The notes under the pieces were generated by a model. The model ran no database searches and was not told the DNA's origin. It was given only the letters and a program-made list of their open reading frames with translations. The position numbers and the translations under genes were made by a program. Shown here in pieces: positions 1 to 7,870 of a stretch of DNA of 46,902 bases; positions within the stretch are counted from its first letter, which is position 1, and every line of letters begins with the position of its first letter. The DNA comes from an uncultured Bacteroidota bacterium (GTDB lineage Bacteria; Bacteroidota; Bacteroidia; Chitinophagales; Chitinophagaceae). The stretch is from NCBI GenBank assembly GCA_903904855.1, contig CAIVEH010000028.1, forward strand, positions 1 to 46,902, read 5' to 3'.

Positions 1-182
1 CTACTACCATCATAGCGCAGACAGGCCCCAAAGCTGAAAAGAAAGAAATGAAGGCCGACAAAAAAGAGAAAAAAGAGGATAAGAAAGAATATAAAGGCAA
101 AGAGAAAAAAGAAGTAAAGAAAAAAGTAAAAGCCGAGAAAAAAGATATGAAAAAGGACATGAAGGAAGCAAAACAAAAATAA
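1..182 (+). CDS. Lys/Glu-rich small secreted protein (C-terminal part)
   Basis: The gene enters from the left edge, so its start is missing. Reading from base 3, the product begins TTIIAQTGPK and ends KEAKQK at a TAA at 180-182. The visible part is almost entirely Lys, Glu and Asp in repeated KKE/KKD units. The IIAQ at the left edge could be the end of a signal peptide, which would make this a small exported polyelectrolyte. It resembles the next gene (356-631), which also carries KKEMK-type units, so the two may be diverged paralogues. No function is known to me. A clear rho-independent terminator follows. Confidence 0.6.
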   Translation, partial: TTIIAQTGPKAEKKEMKADKKEKKEDKKEYKGKEKKEVKKKVKAEKKDMKKDMKEAKQK

Positions 183-206
183 TTCAGGTCCTAAATATTG
201 AAATGA

Positions 207-244
207 TCAGCTACTATATTCAATCATAGTGGCTGATTTTTTTT
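207..244 (+). terminator. Rho-independent terminator
   Basis: An 11-base stem (207-217 pairing with 226-236, one G-T type mismatch) has an 8-base loop and is followed by eight T residues. It lies 25 bases after the first gene's stop codon and should end its transcript. Confidence 0.75.
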
Positions 245-355
245 GTGGAATCACCAGCAATTATCTCTGCGTTAATTTTGAATTTGACAAACTGGAGTTT
301 CAAAAACTAGGAGAAGTATAATTTATTCTTTATCTTGCCTGCAAAATCGGATATA

Positions 356-631
356 ATGAAACACCTTTATTTTATTGCCGTATTGTTCCTGTTAATTTTT
401 GCTGCAACACCAGGAGTATTTGCTCAGGGCGAAAACTGCAAAATGGCAATGAAAAAAGAAATGAAATCGTGCAAAAAAGACTGCAAGATCAAAAAGAAAA
501 TGTTTCATGATCAGCCTTACCGTGCAATGAAAAAACAAACCAAATCGGACAAAAAGCAATGTAAGGCTGAAAAGAAAGAATTCTTCCATCATATGAATCC
601 GGATCATGATGGGCCGCATGATCAAAACTAA
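356..631 (+). CDS. Small secreted Lys/Cys-rich protein
   Basis: I place the start at the ATG at 356, because an MKHLYF start followed by a hydrophobic stretch and AQ makes a normal signal peptide; an in-frame TTG at 335 would add seven residues in front of it. The mature part is about 65 residues, rich in Lys with four Cys residues and ending in a His/Asp-rich tail (HHMNPDHDGPHD). Cys and His clusters could bind metal, but that is a guess. It shares KKEMK-like units with the preceding partial gene. I do not recognise the family. Confidence 0.6.
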   Translation: MKHLYFIAVLFLLIFAATPGVFAQGENCKMAMKKEMKSCKKDCKIKKKMFHDQPYRAMKKQTKSDKKQCKAEKKEFFHHMNPDHDGPHDQN

Positions 632-662
632 TAAGCCATTTCCATTTTAATTATTCAAGTTT

Positions 663-1409
663 TTATAATATAGCTACCGGTGATTTTACATCATGGTAGA
701 ACAGGAATTTCCAACCCTCTGCTTTCCCCTGTTCGGCATATTGTTCACGAAGTGCCATTGCTTTCCGTCCGTCAAAATCATACTTGGCCACGTACTTCAT
801 TTTCAATTGTTTCAACTGAGGCGCTTCGTCTCCTCCGTAAAAAACCTTGTCTTTGCCATCATTTATAAGGTAAACTACATGCTCAGGGCAATGACCGCCT
901 GAATGGGTGAATCTAATATATCCGTCAATAAGCCCTTCTTCTCCATCCAGCCACTTCACCTGCCCTGTACCTAACAATGGTTCTATATCTTCAACAATAT
1001 AAGATGGGTAGCCAGTCCTTAATGCGTAATCAGCCTCTGGACGGTAAATATAGTAATCGGCATTGGGGAATGTAGGATGCACCAATCCCCTATCATCCTT
1101 AAACACAAGGCAACCGGCATGGTCTTTATGCAGGTGCGATTGCAACACCTTGGTTACAGACGCCGGTTCATAGCCATGCTCCCTGATGTTATCATGAATC
1201 TGTAAAATCCCTTCTTTATTGCTGAATCCCAGCCCTGTATCGAAAACTATAAGGTCTTTATGCGTAACCAAAAGAAAAGGCTGCACCTCAACCAGCAATG
1301 AGCCCATAGGCCTGTCGTTAAGTTGGTCATCTGTCAGGCTGAAAGGAACAAACTGCTTGTCATGCCCAACTGTAAAGACACCTTCAGATAACGGATAAAT
1401 TTCGGCCAT
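663..1409 (-). CDS. MBL-fold metallo-hydrolase
   Basis: The 248-residue product has the metallo-beta-lactamase fold signature HLHKDH (His92, His94, Asp96, His97), preceded by the strand FDTGLGF and followed by a SGGHCPEH metal ligand region (about residue 173), a YGGDEAP segment and a late FYHD. These supply the usual ligands for two metal ions. No signal peptide is visible, so it should be cytoplasmic. The overall layout resembles lactonase and glyoxalase-II-like members, but the substrate cannot be read from sequence. It is divergent from ligA with 123 bases between the starts. Confidence 0.85.
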   Translation of the reverse strand: MAEIYPLSEGVFTVGHDKQFVPFSLTDDQLNDRPMGSLLVEVQPFLLVTHKDLIVFDTGLGFSNKEGILQIHDNIREHGYEPASVTKVLQSHLHKDHAGCLVFKDDRGLVHPTFPNADYYIYRPEADYALRTGYPSYIVEDIEPLLGTGQVKWLDGEEGLIDGYIRFTHSGGHCPEHVVYLINDGKDKVFYGGDEAPQLKQLKMKYVAKYDFDGRKAMALREQYAEQGKAEGWKFLFYHDVKSPVAIL

Positions 1410-1532
1410 GAGGCAAAGTTAATTGCTTGACGATTGATAAAGATATCGGGAATATTTTAATTACCATTTCATTAAGATCAATCTGCCCTTTTTCCATTTC
1501 CTTCCCAGTCTTTTTCTTGTTTACTTTGCAGC

Positions 1533-3629
1533 ATGTACACCCAACAGGATGAAAAACGCTTGTATGAGCAAGCAAAGCATTTATTGAGCCATGATGCCGC
1601 CAGTGCAGAAGGGACAGTTATCCAACTGCGCGAAGTAATTATTTATGCCGACTGGAAATACTATGTGCAAAGTAATCCTGTACTGGCAGACTCGGAATAT
1701 GACATCCTGTTCAAGAAGCTGAAACACCTTGAAGACAAGTATCCTGAGCTTGTTACAGCTGATTCTCCTACCCAAAGGGTAGCAATGGGGCTCAGTGAAC
1801 GATTCCCTTCAGTTAGCCACCTGGTGCCAATGCTAAGCCTTGACAATACTTATAATGCCGAAGACCTTACCGATTGGGACCGCCGATGCCGCGAACTGGC
1901 AGGAATAGATGATATAGAATACTGCGCAGAACCCAAATATGATGGAGCCGGAATATCGCTGATTTATGAGAATGGTAACCTGGCGCGTGGTGCAACCCGT
2001 GGCGATGGTGTAATGGGTGAAGACGTAACTACAAACATAAGGCAGATAAAGGCTATTCCGCTCTCAGCAGCCTTGATAAAAGAAGGTATTCAGCAGATAG
2101 AGATTCGTGGAGAAATTGTTATTCATAAAAATGTTTTTGAAGCATTCAACAAACAAAGAGTAGCTGAAGGGCTCTCACCTCTGGCAAACCCCAGAAATGC
2201 AGCATCGGGTACTTTAAGAATTCTTGATCCGAATGAGGTTAAGAAACGTGGACTGAACAGTATCTTGTACCACATAAGCGATTATACGCTTATTGAAGGC
2301 CATAGCAGGCCAGTTGGTCTGCTTACCCACTACGATGCCTTGCAATGGCTGTACAGCCTGGGTTTCCCTACCCCGGCTAAGGAAATGCAAAAGTTTAAAC
2401 ACATTGACCAGGTCATAAAATTTTGTCATGAATTTGAGGCCCGGCGCGATGATCTGCCCTTTGAAGTGGATGGATTGGTAATTAAGGTAAATGATTTCGG
2501 CCTGCAGGAGAAGATGGGGTCTACCTCACATCACCCAAGGTGGGCTGTGGCTTATAAATTCAAAGCGCGACAGGCCACCAGCAAGCTTCGCCGGGTTGAG
2601 TTCCAGGTTGGACGGGTTGGTGCCATTACTCCTGTGGCTAAAATAGACCCTGTGCACATTGGCGGCGTAACGGTTACTTCTGTTTCCCTGTTTAATGAAG
2701 ATGTTGTGCGCGAAAAAGACCTGCGTATTGGCGATACCGTGCTTGTAGAGCGCGCAGGAGATGTAATACCCTATATAGTAAAACCCCTTACAGAGCTGCG
2801 AACAGGTGAGGAAGAACCAATTAAATTCCCCACCAATTGCCCTGCCTGCAACAGCGAACTGGAAAAACAACCGGAAGAAGCTGCATGGCGGTGCATCAAC
2901 ATCAACTGCCCGGTGCAGGTGGTAGAGCGGATGATACATTTTGCCAGCAAAGATGCTATGGATATCCGTAGCATGGGCAATGCCAATGTGCAGAAGTTCT
3001 TTGAACTGGGACTGCTGAACGATATACCTGGCATTTACAATATCAACTGGAACAGGGTACAACATATTGAAGGTTTTGGTGAAAAATCGGTAAACAACCT
3101 GAAGGAGGCTATTGAAAAATCGAAAGGCCAGCCGCTTAATAGGCTCATATTCGGACTGGGTATTAGGCATGTGGGCGAGACAACGGCCAAGACACTTGCT
3201 TCAGCAGTATCGGATATTAGGGAGTTTTATACCTGGGACATTGATAAGCTGTCGGTGCTGGAAGATATTGGACCGAAAGTAGCTACCTCAGTAGTTGATT
3301 TTTTTGCCCGGCCCGAGAACCGGCATATGATTGATTTGCTGGAACAGGCCGGTGTTAACCTGAAAAACGAAAACAAGGGCCAGATGAAAACAGATGGCGC
3401 CCTTGCAGGTAAAACCTTCCTGTTTACCGGTACGCTTAGCCAGTTCAAACGCAGCGATGCCGAGGCAATGGTAGAGGAAAAAGGTGGCTCAATACTGGGT
3501 GGCGTGAGCGCCAAACTCAATTACCTGGTGGTGGGTGAGGATGCCGGATCGAAACTGGATAAGGCAAAGAAACTGGGAACCGTGAATATATTATCTGAAC
3601 AGGAGTTTTTAACTTTGATAAATAGTTGA
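1533..3629 (+). CDS. ligA: NAD-dependent DNA ligase LigA
   Basis: This seals nicks in DNA during replication and repair, using NAD+ to adenylate its active-site lysine. The 698-residue length fits the family. Domains in order: N-terminal Ia domain (YYV...NPVLADSEYD), adenylation domain with the KxDG motif at Lys135 (EPKYDG), OB fold, a four-Cys zinc finger at about residues 436-457, helix-hairpin-helix repeats (EGFGEKS, LGIRHVG), and a C-terminal BRCT domain from about residue 621. All key motifs are intact. The ATG at 1533 follows a TTTACTTTGC sequence by two bases, a near match to the Bacteroidetes -7 box, so the mRNA leader may be very short. Confidence 0.97.
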   Translation: MYTQQDEKRLYEQAKHLLSHDAASAEGTVIQLREVIIYADWKYYVQSNPVLADSEYDILFKKLKHLEDKYPELVTADSPTQRVAMGLSERFPSVSHLVPMLSLDNTYNAEDLTDWDRRCRELAGIDDIEYCAEPKYDGAGISLIYENGNLARGATRGDGVMGEDVTTNIRQIKAIPLSAALIKEGIQQIEIRGEIVIHKNVFEAFNKQRVAEGLSPLANPRNAASGTLRILDPNEVKKRGLNSILYHISDYTLIEGHSRPVGLLTHYDALQWLYSLGFPTPAKEMQKFKHIDQVIKFCHEFEARRDDLPFEVDGLVIKVNDFGLQEKMGSTSHHPRWAVAYKFKARQATSKLRRVEFQVGRVGAITPVAKIDPVHIGGVTVTSVSLFNEDVVREKDLRIGDTVLVERAGDVIPYIVKPLTELRTGEEEPIKFPTNCPACNSELEKQPEEAAWRCININCPVQVVERMIHFASKDAMDIRSMGNANVQKFFELGLLNDIPGIYNINWNRVQHIEGFGEKSVNNLKEAIEKSKGQPLNRLIFGLGIRHVGETTAKTLASAVSDIREFYTWDIDKLSVLEDIGPKVATSVVDFFARPENRHMIDLLEQAGVNLKNENKGQMKTDGALAGKTFLFTGTLSQFKRSDAEAMVEEKGGSILGGVSAKLNYLVVGEDAGSKLDKAKKLGTVNILSEQEFLTLINS

Positions 3630-3684
3630 TCAAATTCATAATTTTAGTTTGCCTATGGTAAAATAAATACACTAATTGAAAATT

Positions 3685-4320
3685 ATGAGGATACTAACTG
3701 TTTTTACCGGCATTCTATTGCTGGTTGCATGTCAGAATAATGTGAACAAACAAAAAGTTGTTCAGGTGGACTGGAGTGGGCCAAAGGACTCTGTAATGGA
3801 ATTCAGGCAGCACCTGCAGGAAAAAGAAAGACAGGCAGGCGAAAGGAAACAGGATACCCTGGGCCGCCTGATTTCGACCATTGATTTCAATGTAATGACC
3901 TTTGACTCTATAATTAAAAAAGAGGAAGTTATATCAATGATTGAAGTTGATAGTCCGGATATTAAGCACCTGATGAAAAAAGATCAGGTAGTACTTAAAG
4001 ATCAGCAGGTAACCCTTATTATCAACTATCCGCTTGATAACCCGGATTTTTCTGAGCTTGTATCAAAAAATGGTTTCACAAGGCAGGGGCTTGTTGAGGC
4101 CATTGCCAAAAGATACCATGAAATTTATGATGAAGAAGAGCAAACGGCCGCTATCAAAACCACACCTGCCGAAAAACGGACCGGGATGGTAAACCGTAAC
4201 GAAACTAACGGCAAATACCACATCTGGGGTCATGATATAGGGGACCTGGTTCTAACTAGTATCTGGGTTTATAAAAACGATAAAGGCCAGATATTTCTGA
4301 GTCTGCAAATAGATTCGTGA
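3685..4320 (+). CDS. Predicted lipoprotein of unknown function
   Basis: The ATG at 3685 gives MRILTVF, a hydrophobic stretch and the lipobox LVAC, so the protein should be lipidated at Cys and anchored in an envelope membrane. An in-frame TTG at 3676 is less likely. The mature part (about 190 residues) is hydrophilic. The C-terminal half has a repeated pattern seen in many Bacteroidetes lipoproteins (DFSELVSKNGF, followed by a Tyr-rich region and KYHIWGHDIGDL). I do not recognise a named family. It lies 55 bases after ligA on the same strand but has no evident functional link to it. Confidence 0.7.
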   Translation: MRILTVFTGILLLVACQNNVNKQKVVQVDWSGPKDSVMEFRQHLQEKERQAGERKQDTLGRLISTIDFNVMTFDSIIKKEEVISMIEVDSPDIKHLMKKDQVVLKDQQVTLIINYPLDNPDFSELVSKNGFTRQGLVEAIAKRYHEIYDEEEQTAAIKTTPAEKRTGMVNRNETNGKYHIWGHDIGDLVLTSIWVYKNDKGQIFLSLQIDS

Positions 4321-4481
4321 TTGCCAATTGCTTTTTGATATTCCATCCTTTTTGAACGCTTATTTATTTTATGAATCTGATTTCAATTAAGAATTATACC
4401 ATTATCATAAAAAACCTCTTTCGAAATTCGCCTCAACCTGTAGCACATTATCATTGAGAATTAACAGAAAGGCAGTAAACG

Positions 4482-4516
4482 AAAAATTCCCCTTCGCATC
4501 ACTGCAAAGGGGAAAA
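4482..4516 (-). terminator. Rho-independent terminator of the TPR gene
   Basis: Stem 4487-4494 with 4507-4514 (TTCCCCTT/AAGGGGAA), loop of 12 bases; read on the minus strand it ends in a run of five T. It lies 25 bases after the TPR gene stop codon. Confidence 0.65.
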
Positions 4517-4540
4517 TATATTAATTGAGAGAATGAAATA

Positions 4541-5239
4541 TTAATTCAACTCGCCCAGCTTGGCCAGTTCCTTATCAATATCGCGTGCCTGCATGCTTTT
4601 CGGGTATTCATCGCGAATGCGCTTATAGGCGGCCTTGGCATCGTTGGTGTTGTTGCTGGCCACATAAGCTAAACCCAGGTGGTAGAGGTACAACGGAGTT
4701 ACCAGGTTGTCCTTGGCATCAGCTGTTGCTTTCTTGAAGCTTTCAATGGCCTTGGCATTATCGCCACTTTCCATATAGGCTTCGCCCAGCAGGCCTGCAG
4801 CCATATTGCCCAGCATTGTGCCCTTGCCATCAAATTCTTTCAATGACTTGATTGCATTTTTGAAGTCACCCTGTTTCAGAAAGCATACACCTTCGTAGTA
4901 ATGTGCAAGGTTGCCTGCAGCGGTGCCACTGTATGTTTTGGCTATCTTGGTAAAACCAGGTTTCTTGCCATCACCGTTTAGCGCCAGATTCAATGAATCG
5001 GCTGCGAAAAACATCTGGGGGTAAGTAAGCGCAGTTGCCGCTTTTTCTTCGTTGGGGCCTTTATATAATTTTGTATACGCAAAATAAAGTACCACAACCG
5101 ATACCACTACAGTACCCACAGTACTGATCATTTTCTTGTTTTTCTCATAAAACGCCTGCACCGACTCCATAGGATCGGCTTCCTGTACTTGCTTTGAGGG
5201 TCTTTCTACTCCGGGTTGGTTTCTTGCTGAATTTGCCAT
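4541..5239 (-). CDS. Membrane-anchored tetratricopeptide repeat protein
   Basis: The 232-residue product has a hydrophilic N-terminus, one membrane segment (about residues 39-57, STVGTVVVSVVVLYFAY), and then TPR-like helical pairs (GNLAHYYEGVCFLKQGDF, AAGLLGEAYMESGDNAKAIE, YHLGLAYVASNNTNDAKAA). This type II layout resembles YfgM-like proteins that assist the Sec translocon, but that link is only by architecture. It follows pdhA on the same strand after a 122-base gap that contains tandem palindromic repeats, and it is followed by a terminator, so it may be cotranscribed with pdhA. Confidence 0.75.
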   Translation of the reverse strand: MANSARNQPGVERPSKQVQEADPMESVQAFYEKNKKMISTVGTVVVSVVVLYFAYTKLYKGPNEEKAATALTYPQMFFAADSLNLALNGDGKKPGFTKIAKTYSGTAAGNLAHYYEGVCFLKQGDFKNAIKSLKEFDGKGTMLGNMAAGLLGEAYMESGDNAKAIESFKKATADAKDNLVTPLYLYHLGLAYVASNNTNDAKAAYKRIRDEYPKSMQARDIDKELAKLGELN

Positions 5240-5326
5240 GATAAATTTAAAGTTATTCGCTTTTAGTTGGAATTGGGAATTTGTTATTTGTATTTTGTTT
5301 TTTATTATTTACACTTTTTATTTTCA

Positions 5327-5358
5327 ACTTTAGACTAAAGACTTTAGACTAAAGACTA
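5327..5358. repeat. Tandem 14-bp palindromic repeat
   Basis: Two exact head-to-tail copies of a 14-base unit (5327-5340 and 5341-5354), each containing the palindrome CTTTAGACTAAAG, plus the first four bases of a third copy. The array lies immediately after the pdhA stop codon on the pdhA-TPR transcript and could form alternative small hairpins. Confidence 0.7.
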
Positions 5359-5361
5359 TTT

Positions 5362-6354
5362 TCAATCCATTATAAACGGGTAATCCTTATCTGCATATAT
5401 GTCTTTATATAGCTCGCTGTCATCGGGCCATGGGCTTTCTTCAGCAAACTTTACCGATTCTTCCACTTCCATTTTTACCTTTTCATTAATCATTTCTATC
5501 TGCTCGGCGGTTGCAAAGTTATTCTCGGTTATAGTCTTCAGTACCTGGTTTATCGGGTCGCGCTCCTTATACTCTTCCAGTTCTTCCTTGGTGCGGTACT
5601 TGGCAGGGTCGCTCATAGAGTGGCCACGGTAGCGGTAAGTCTTTATCTCCAGGAAGGTAGGTCCACCACCATCTCTGGCGCGCCTCACGGCCCGCTCAAT
5701 GCCCTTATGCACCTCTTCACAGCTCATACCATCCACACTGTCGCCCGGCATGTCGTAGGCATCAGCAAGGCGGTATATATCCAGCACCTTCGATGTACGC
5801 TCAACCGAGGTACCCATAGCATAGAAGTTATTCTCGCACACAAATACTATCGGCAGTTGCCACAGCACCGCCATATTAAACGCCTCATGCAGTATACCCT
5901 GCCGTGCAGCGCCATCGCCAAACATACAGATGGTTGCCCTGTCTGTACCCTGGTACTGCTCTGCAAATGCAATGCCTGCTCCAACGCCTATCTGTCCGCC
6001 CACAATACCATGCCCGCCGAAGAATCGCTTTTCCTTCGAGAAAAAGTGCATACTTCCACCCTTCCCTTTCGTACAACCGGTAGCTTTACCATAGAGCTCA
6101 GCCATACATTCGTTGGCCGATATGCCCTTGGCAATTGCCAGACCATGATCGCGGTATGCGGTAATGAGGTTATCATCATCGCGTAGCGAAGTCATCATTC
6201 CTGCAGCAATAGCTTCCTGGCCAATATACAAATGGCAAAATCCGCGGATCTTCTGCATACCATATAACTGCCCTGCCTTTTCTTCAAAACGGCGGAGCAA
6301 TAACATGATCTCATACCAATACAAATATGTTTCCTTACCAAAAGGTGTATGCAC
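5362..6354 (-). CDS. pdhA: Pyruvate dehydrogenase E1 component, alpha subunit
   Basis: This is the thiamine-diphosphate-binding alpha chain of the E1 component, which decarboxylates pyruvate in the pyruvate dehydrogenase complex. The 330-residue product is full length. Visible motifs are RRFEEKAGQLYGMQKIRGF at the N-terminus, the ThDP motif GDG at 146-148 ending at NN (175-176), HEAFNMA, and the loop YRYRGHSMSDPAKYRT. A related 2-oxoacid E1 alpha (branched-chain type) is the alternative, but the similarity to PdhA is stronger. The start is a GTG at 6354; the first in-frame ATG is at codon 17 and would cut conserved sequence. The beta subunit is not adjacent. Confidence 0.92.
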   Translation of the reverse strand: MHTPFGKETYLYWYEIMLLLRRFEEKAGQLYGMQKIRGFCHLYIGQEAIAAGMMTSLRDDDNLITAYRDHGLAIAKGISANECMAELYGKATGCTKGKGGSMHFFSKEKRFFGGHGIVGGQIGVGAGIAFAEQYQGTDRATICMFGDGAARQGILHEAFNMAVLWQLPIVFVCENNFYAMGTSVERTSKVLDIYRLADAYDMPGDSVDGMSCEEVHKGIERAVRRARDGGGPTFLEIKTYRYRGHSMSDPAKYRTKEELEEYKERDPINQVLKTITENNFATAEQIEMINEKVKMEVEESVKFAEESPWPDDSELYKDIYADKDYPFIMD

Positions 6355-6361
6355 TATTGCT

Positions 6362-6369
6362 TATTTTTG
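6362..6369 (+). promoter_or_regulatory. Putative -7 promoter box for recF
   Basis: TATTTTTG matches the Bacteroidetes -7 consensus TAnnTTTG exactly and lies 20-38 bases ahead of the two possible recF TTG starts. No convincing TTTG -33 box was found, so the call rests on one element. Confidence 0.35.
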
Positions 6370-6388
6370 TGCGAATTTATAAAAACTT

Positions 6389-7483
6389 TTGTTTCTTTCC
6401 CCCGCTTTGATCAGTTTAAATAAAATATCCTTAATCCAATTCAGGAATTATTCCTCTGGTTCCTTCGAATTCAGCGCCCCTGTTACCTGTATTACGGGTG
6501 CAAACGGCAGCGGTAAAACCAATCTGCTTGATGCCGTTTACTACCTCTGCTATACCAAGAGCTACTTCACTGCATATCAGCAAAACAGCGTTCAGGCGGG
6601 CATGGACGGCTTCCGGGTTACTGGTGGCTTCAGCCGTTTGGGGCAGGACGAAACTATAAGCTGCAAATGGAAAGCCGGCAAAAAAGAAATTTTCAGAAAC
6701 AATGTAGAGTACGAAAAATTAACAGACCATATAGGAATATATTCTGCTGTTATGATCGCCCCCGACGATACCGAACTCATAAACGGCAGCAGCGAACTGC
6801 GCCGCAAATGGGCCGACAGCATTCTGGGCCAGGCCGATAAAAACTATCTGGAGCGCCTGATGCGTTACCAGAAAATACTCCTCCAGCGCAATGCATGGCT
6901 CAAAAATCAGTTCACCAAACCCACCACCGACCGCACCGAACTGGAATATTATAATGCCGGACTGGCAGCCGATGGCGCATATATATATGAGCAGCGCAAA
7001 GCCTTCCTGCACCAGTTTCTGCCCCTGCTCAACGATTATTACCACCGTCTATCAGGTGGCAAGGAGCCATTAACAGTAAGCTATACCAGCGACCTGCAGC
7101 TAAAACCTCTGGCCGACTGGCTGGACCAGAACCTGCAAAACGACCTCCGCTTCCAACGCACCCTCAGGGGCATACATAAAGACGACTGGGACTTCCGCCT
7201 CAATGAGCTGCAGTTGAAACAGTTTGGCTCGCAGGGGCAAAAGAAAAGTTTTCTGTTTGCCCTCAAGCTGGCCCAGTATGCCTACCTCAGCAAGGTACTC
7301 GGCCACCTGCCCATCCTGCTGCTCGACGATATTTTCGAGAAGCTCGACCAGAGCCGCATGGAAGCCCTCCTCAAAATCATCCGTGGCGAAGGCTTCGGCC
7401 AGGTAATCCTCACTGATACCCACCCCGGGCGCATCAGGCAGGCATTCGGGGAAGGTGCTGAGGTGGGGTTTATATATTTGTAA
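6389..7483 (+). CDS. recF: DNA replication and repair protein RecF
   Basis: RecF is an SMC-like ATPase that helps load RecA at gaps in single-stranded DNA. The 364-residue product has the N-terminal LIQFRNYSS strand, Walker A GANGSGKTN (about residues 36-44), the family signature GSQGQKKSFLFALKLAQ, and Walker B PILLLDDIFEKLD. No ATG exists near the expected N-terminus. The start is a TTG at 6389 or a second TTG at 6407, and 6407 gives an N-terminus closer to the family. It is divergent from pdhA with only 34 bases between the predicted starts. Codon usage is more GC-rich than in the genes that follow. Confidence 0.95.
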   Translation: MFLSPALISLNKISLIQFRNYSSGSFEFSAPVTCITGANGSGKTNLLDAVYYLCYTKSYFTAYQQNSVQAGMDGFRVTGGFSRLGQDETISCKWKAGKKEIFRNNVEYEKLTDHIGIYSAVMIAPDDTELINGSSELRRKWADSILGQADKNYLERLMRYQKILLQRNAWLKNQFTKPTTDRTELEYYNAGLAADGAYIYEQRKAFLHQFLPLLNDYYHRLSGGKEPLTVSYTSDLQLKPLADWLDQNLQNDLRFQRTLRGIHKDDWDFRLNELQLKQFGSQGQKKSFLFALKLAQYAYLSKVLGHLPILLLDDIFEKLDQSRMEALLKIIRGEGFGQVILTDTHPGRIRQAFGEGAEVGFIYL

Positions 7484-7870
7484 AGGAAAAGGAAAAAAAT
7501 TGTTATCCAAGCTTCTTACTGCTATTGAGCTGAAGTGGCGATTGCACCATTCAAGTGCGGATATATATCTGGCTTGCCAAATAGATGTTGTCATTCTGAC
7601 GAAGAATAAATCTCCTGAATCTATGCAATCAACCCAATTTAGGCTCTAAAGCCAATTGAGGATGCAGCCTCAGGCATGAAAAAAATACCTTAGCACATAA
7701 AGAAATTTGCAGTCTATCCTTTCCTTTTTTCTATATGTTTGTAATGATACCTCCATTTATGAAAAAGGTTTATTTCAGGACCACATTGAGCAAATTTCAA
7801 TTGAGTATAAACATTTTTTAAGAAAAACGTTATATTCGACCATTCTTATCTTCTAATTATTATTTAACCC
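7484..7870. other. Intergenic region with a degenerate dispersed repeat
   Basis: I see no gene here. Bases about 7590-7616 (gtcattctgacgaagaataa) resemble the dispersed 'tcattctgaacgaagtgaagaatctc' type repeat known from many Bacteroidetes genomes, in degraded form. From about 7690 the sequence becomes markedly AT-rich and leads into the large HD/Hsp90-like gene. Confidence 0.5.

Noticed and set aside
2526-3170. 214-codon open frame antisense to ligA
   Set aside because: Antisense to the conserved zinc finger and HhH region of LigA; composition is that of a shadow frame.
5620-6186. 188-codon open frame antisense to pdhA
   Set aside because: Lies opposite the conserved ThDP-binding region of pdhA and shows no protein family features.
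7100-7594. 164-codon open frame on the minus strand over the recF end
   Set aside because: It lies almost wholly antisense to the conserved RecF coding sequence and has no motif of its own.
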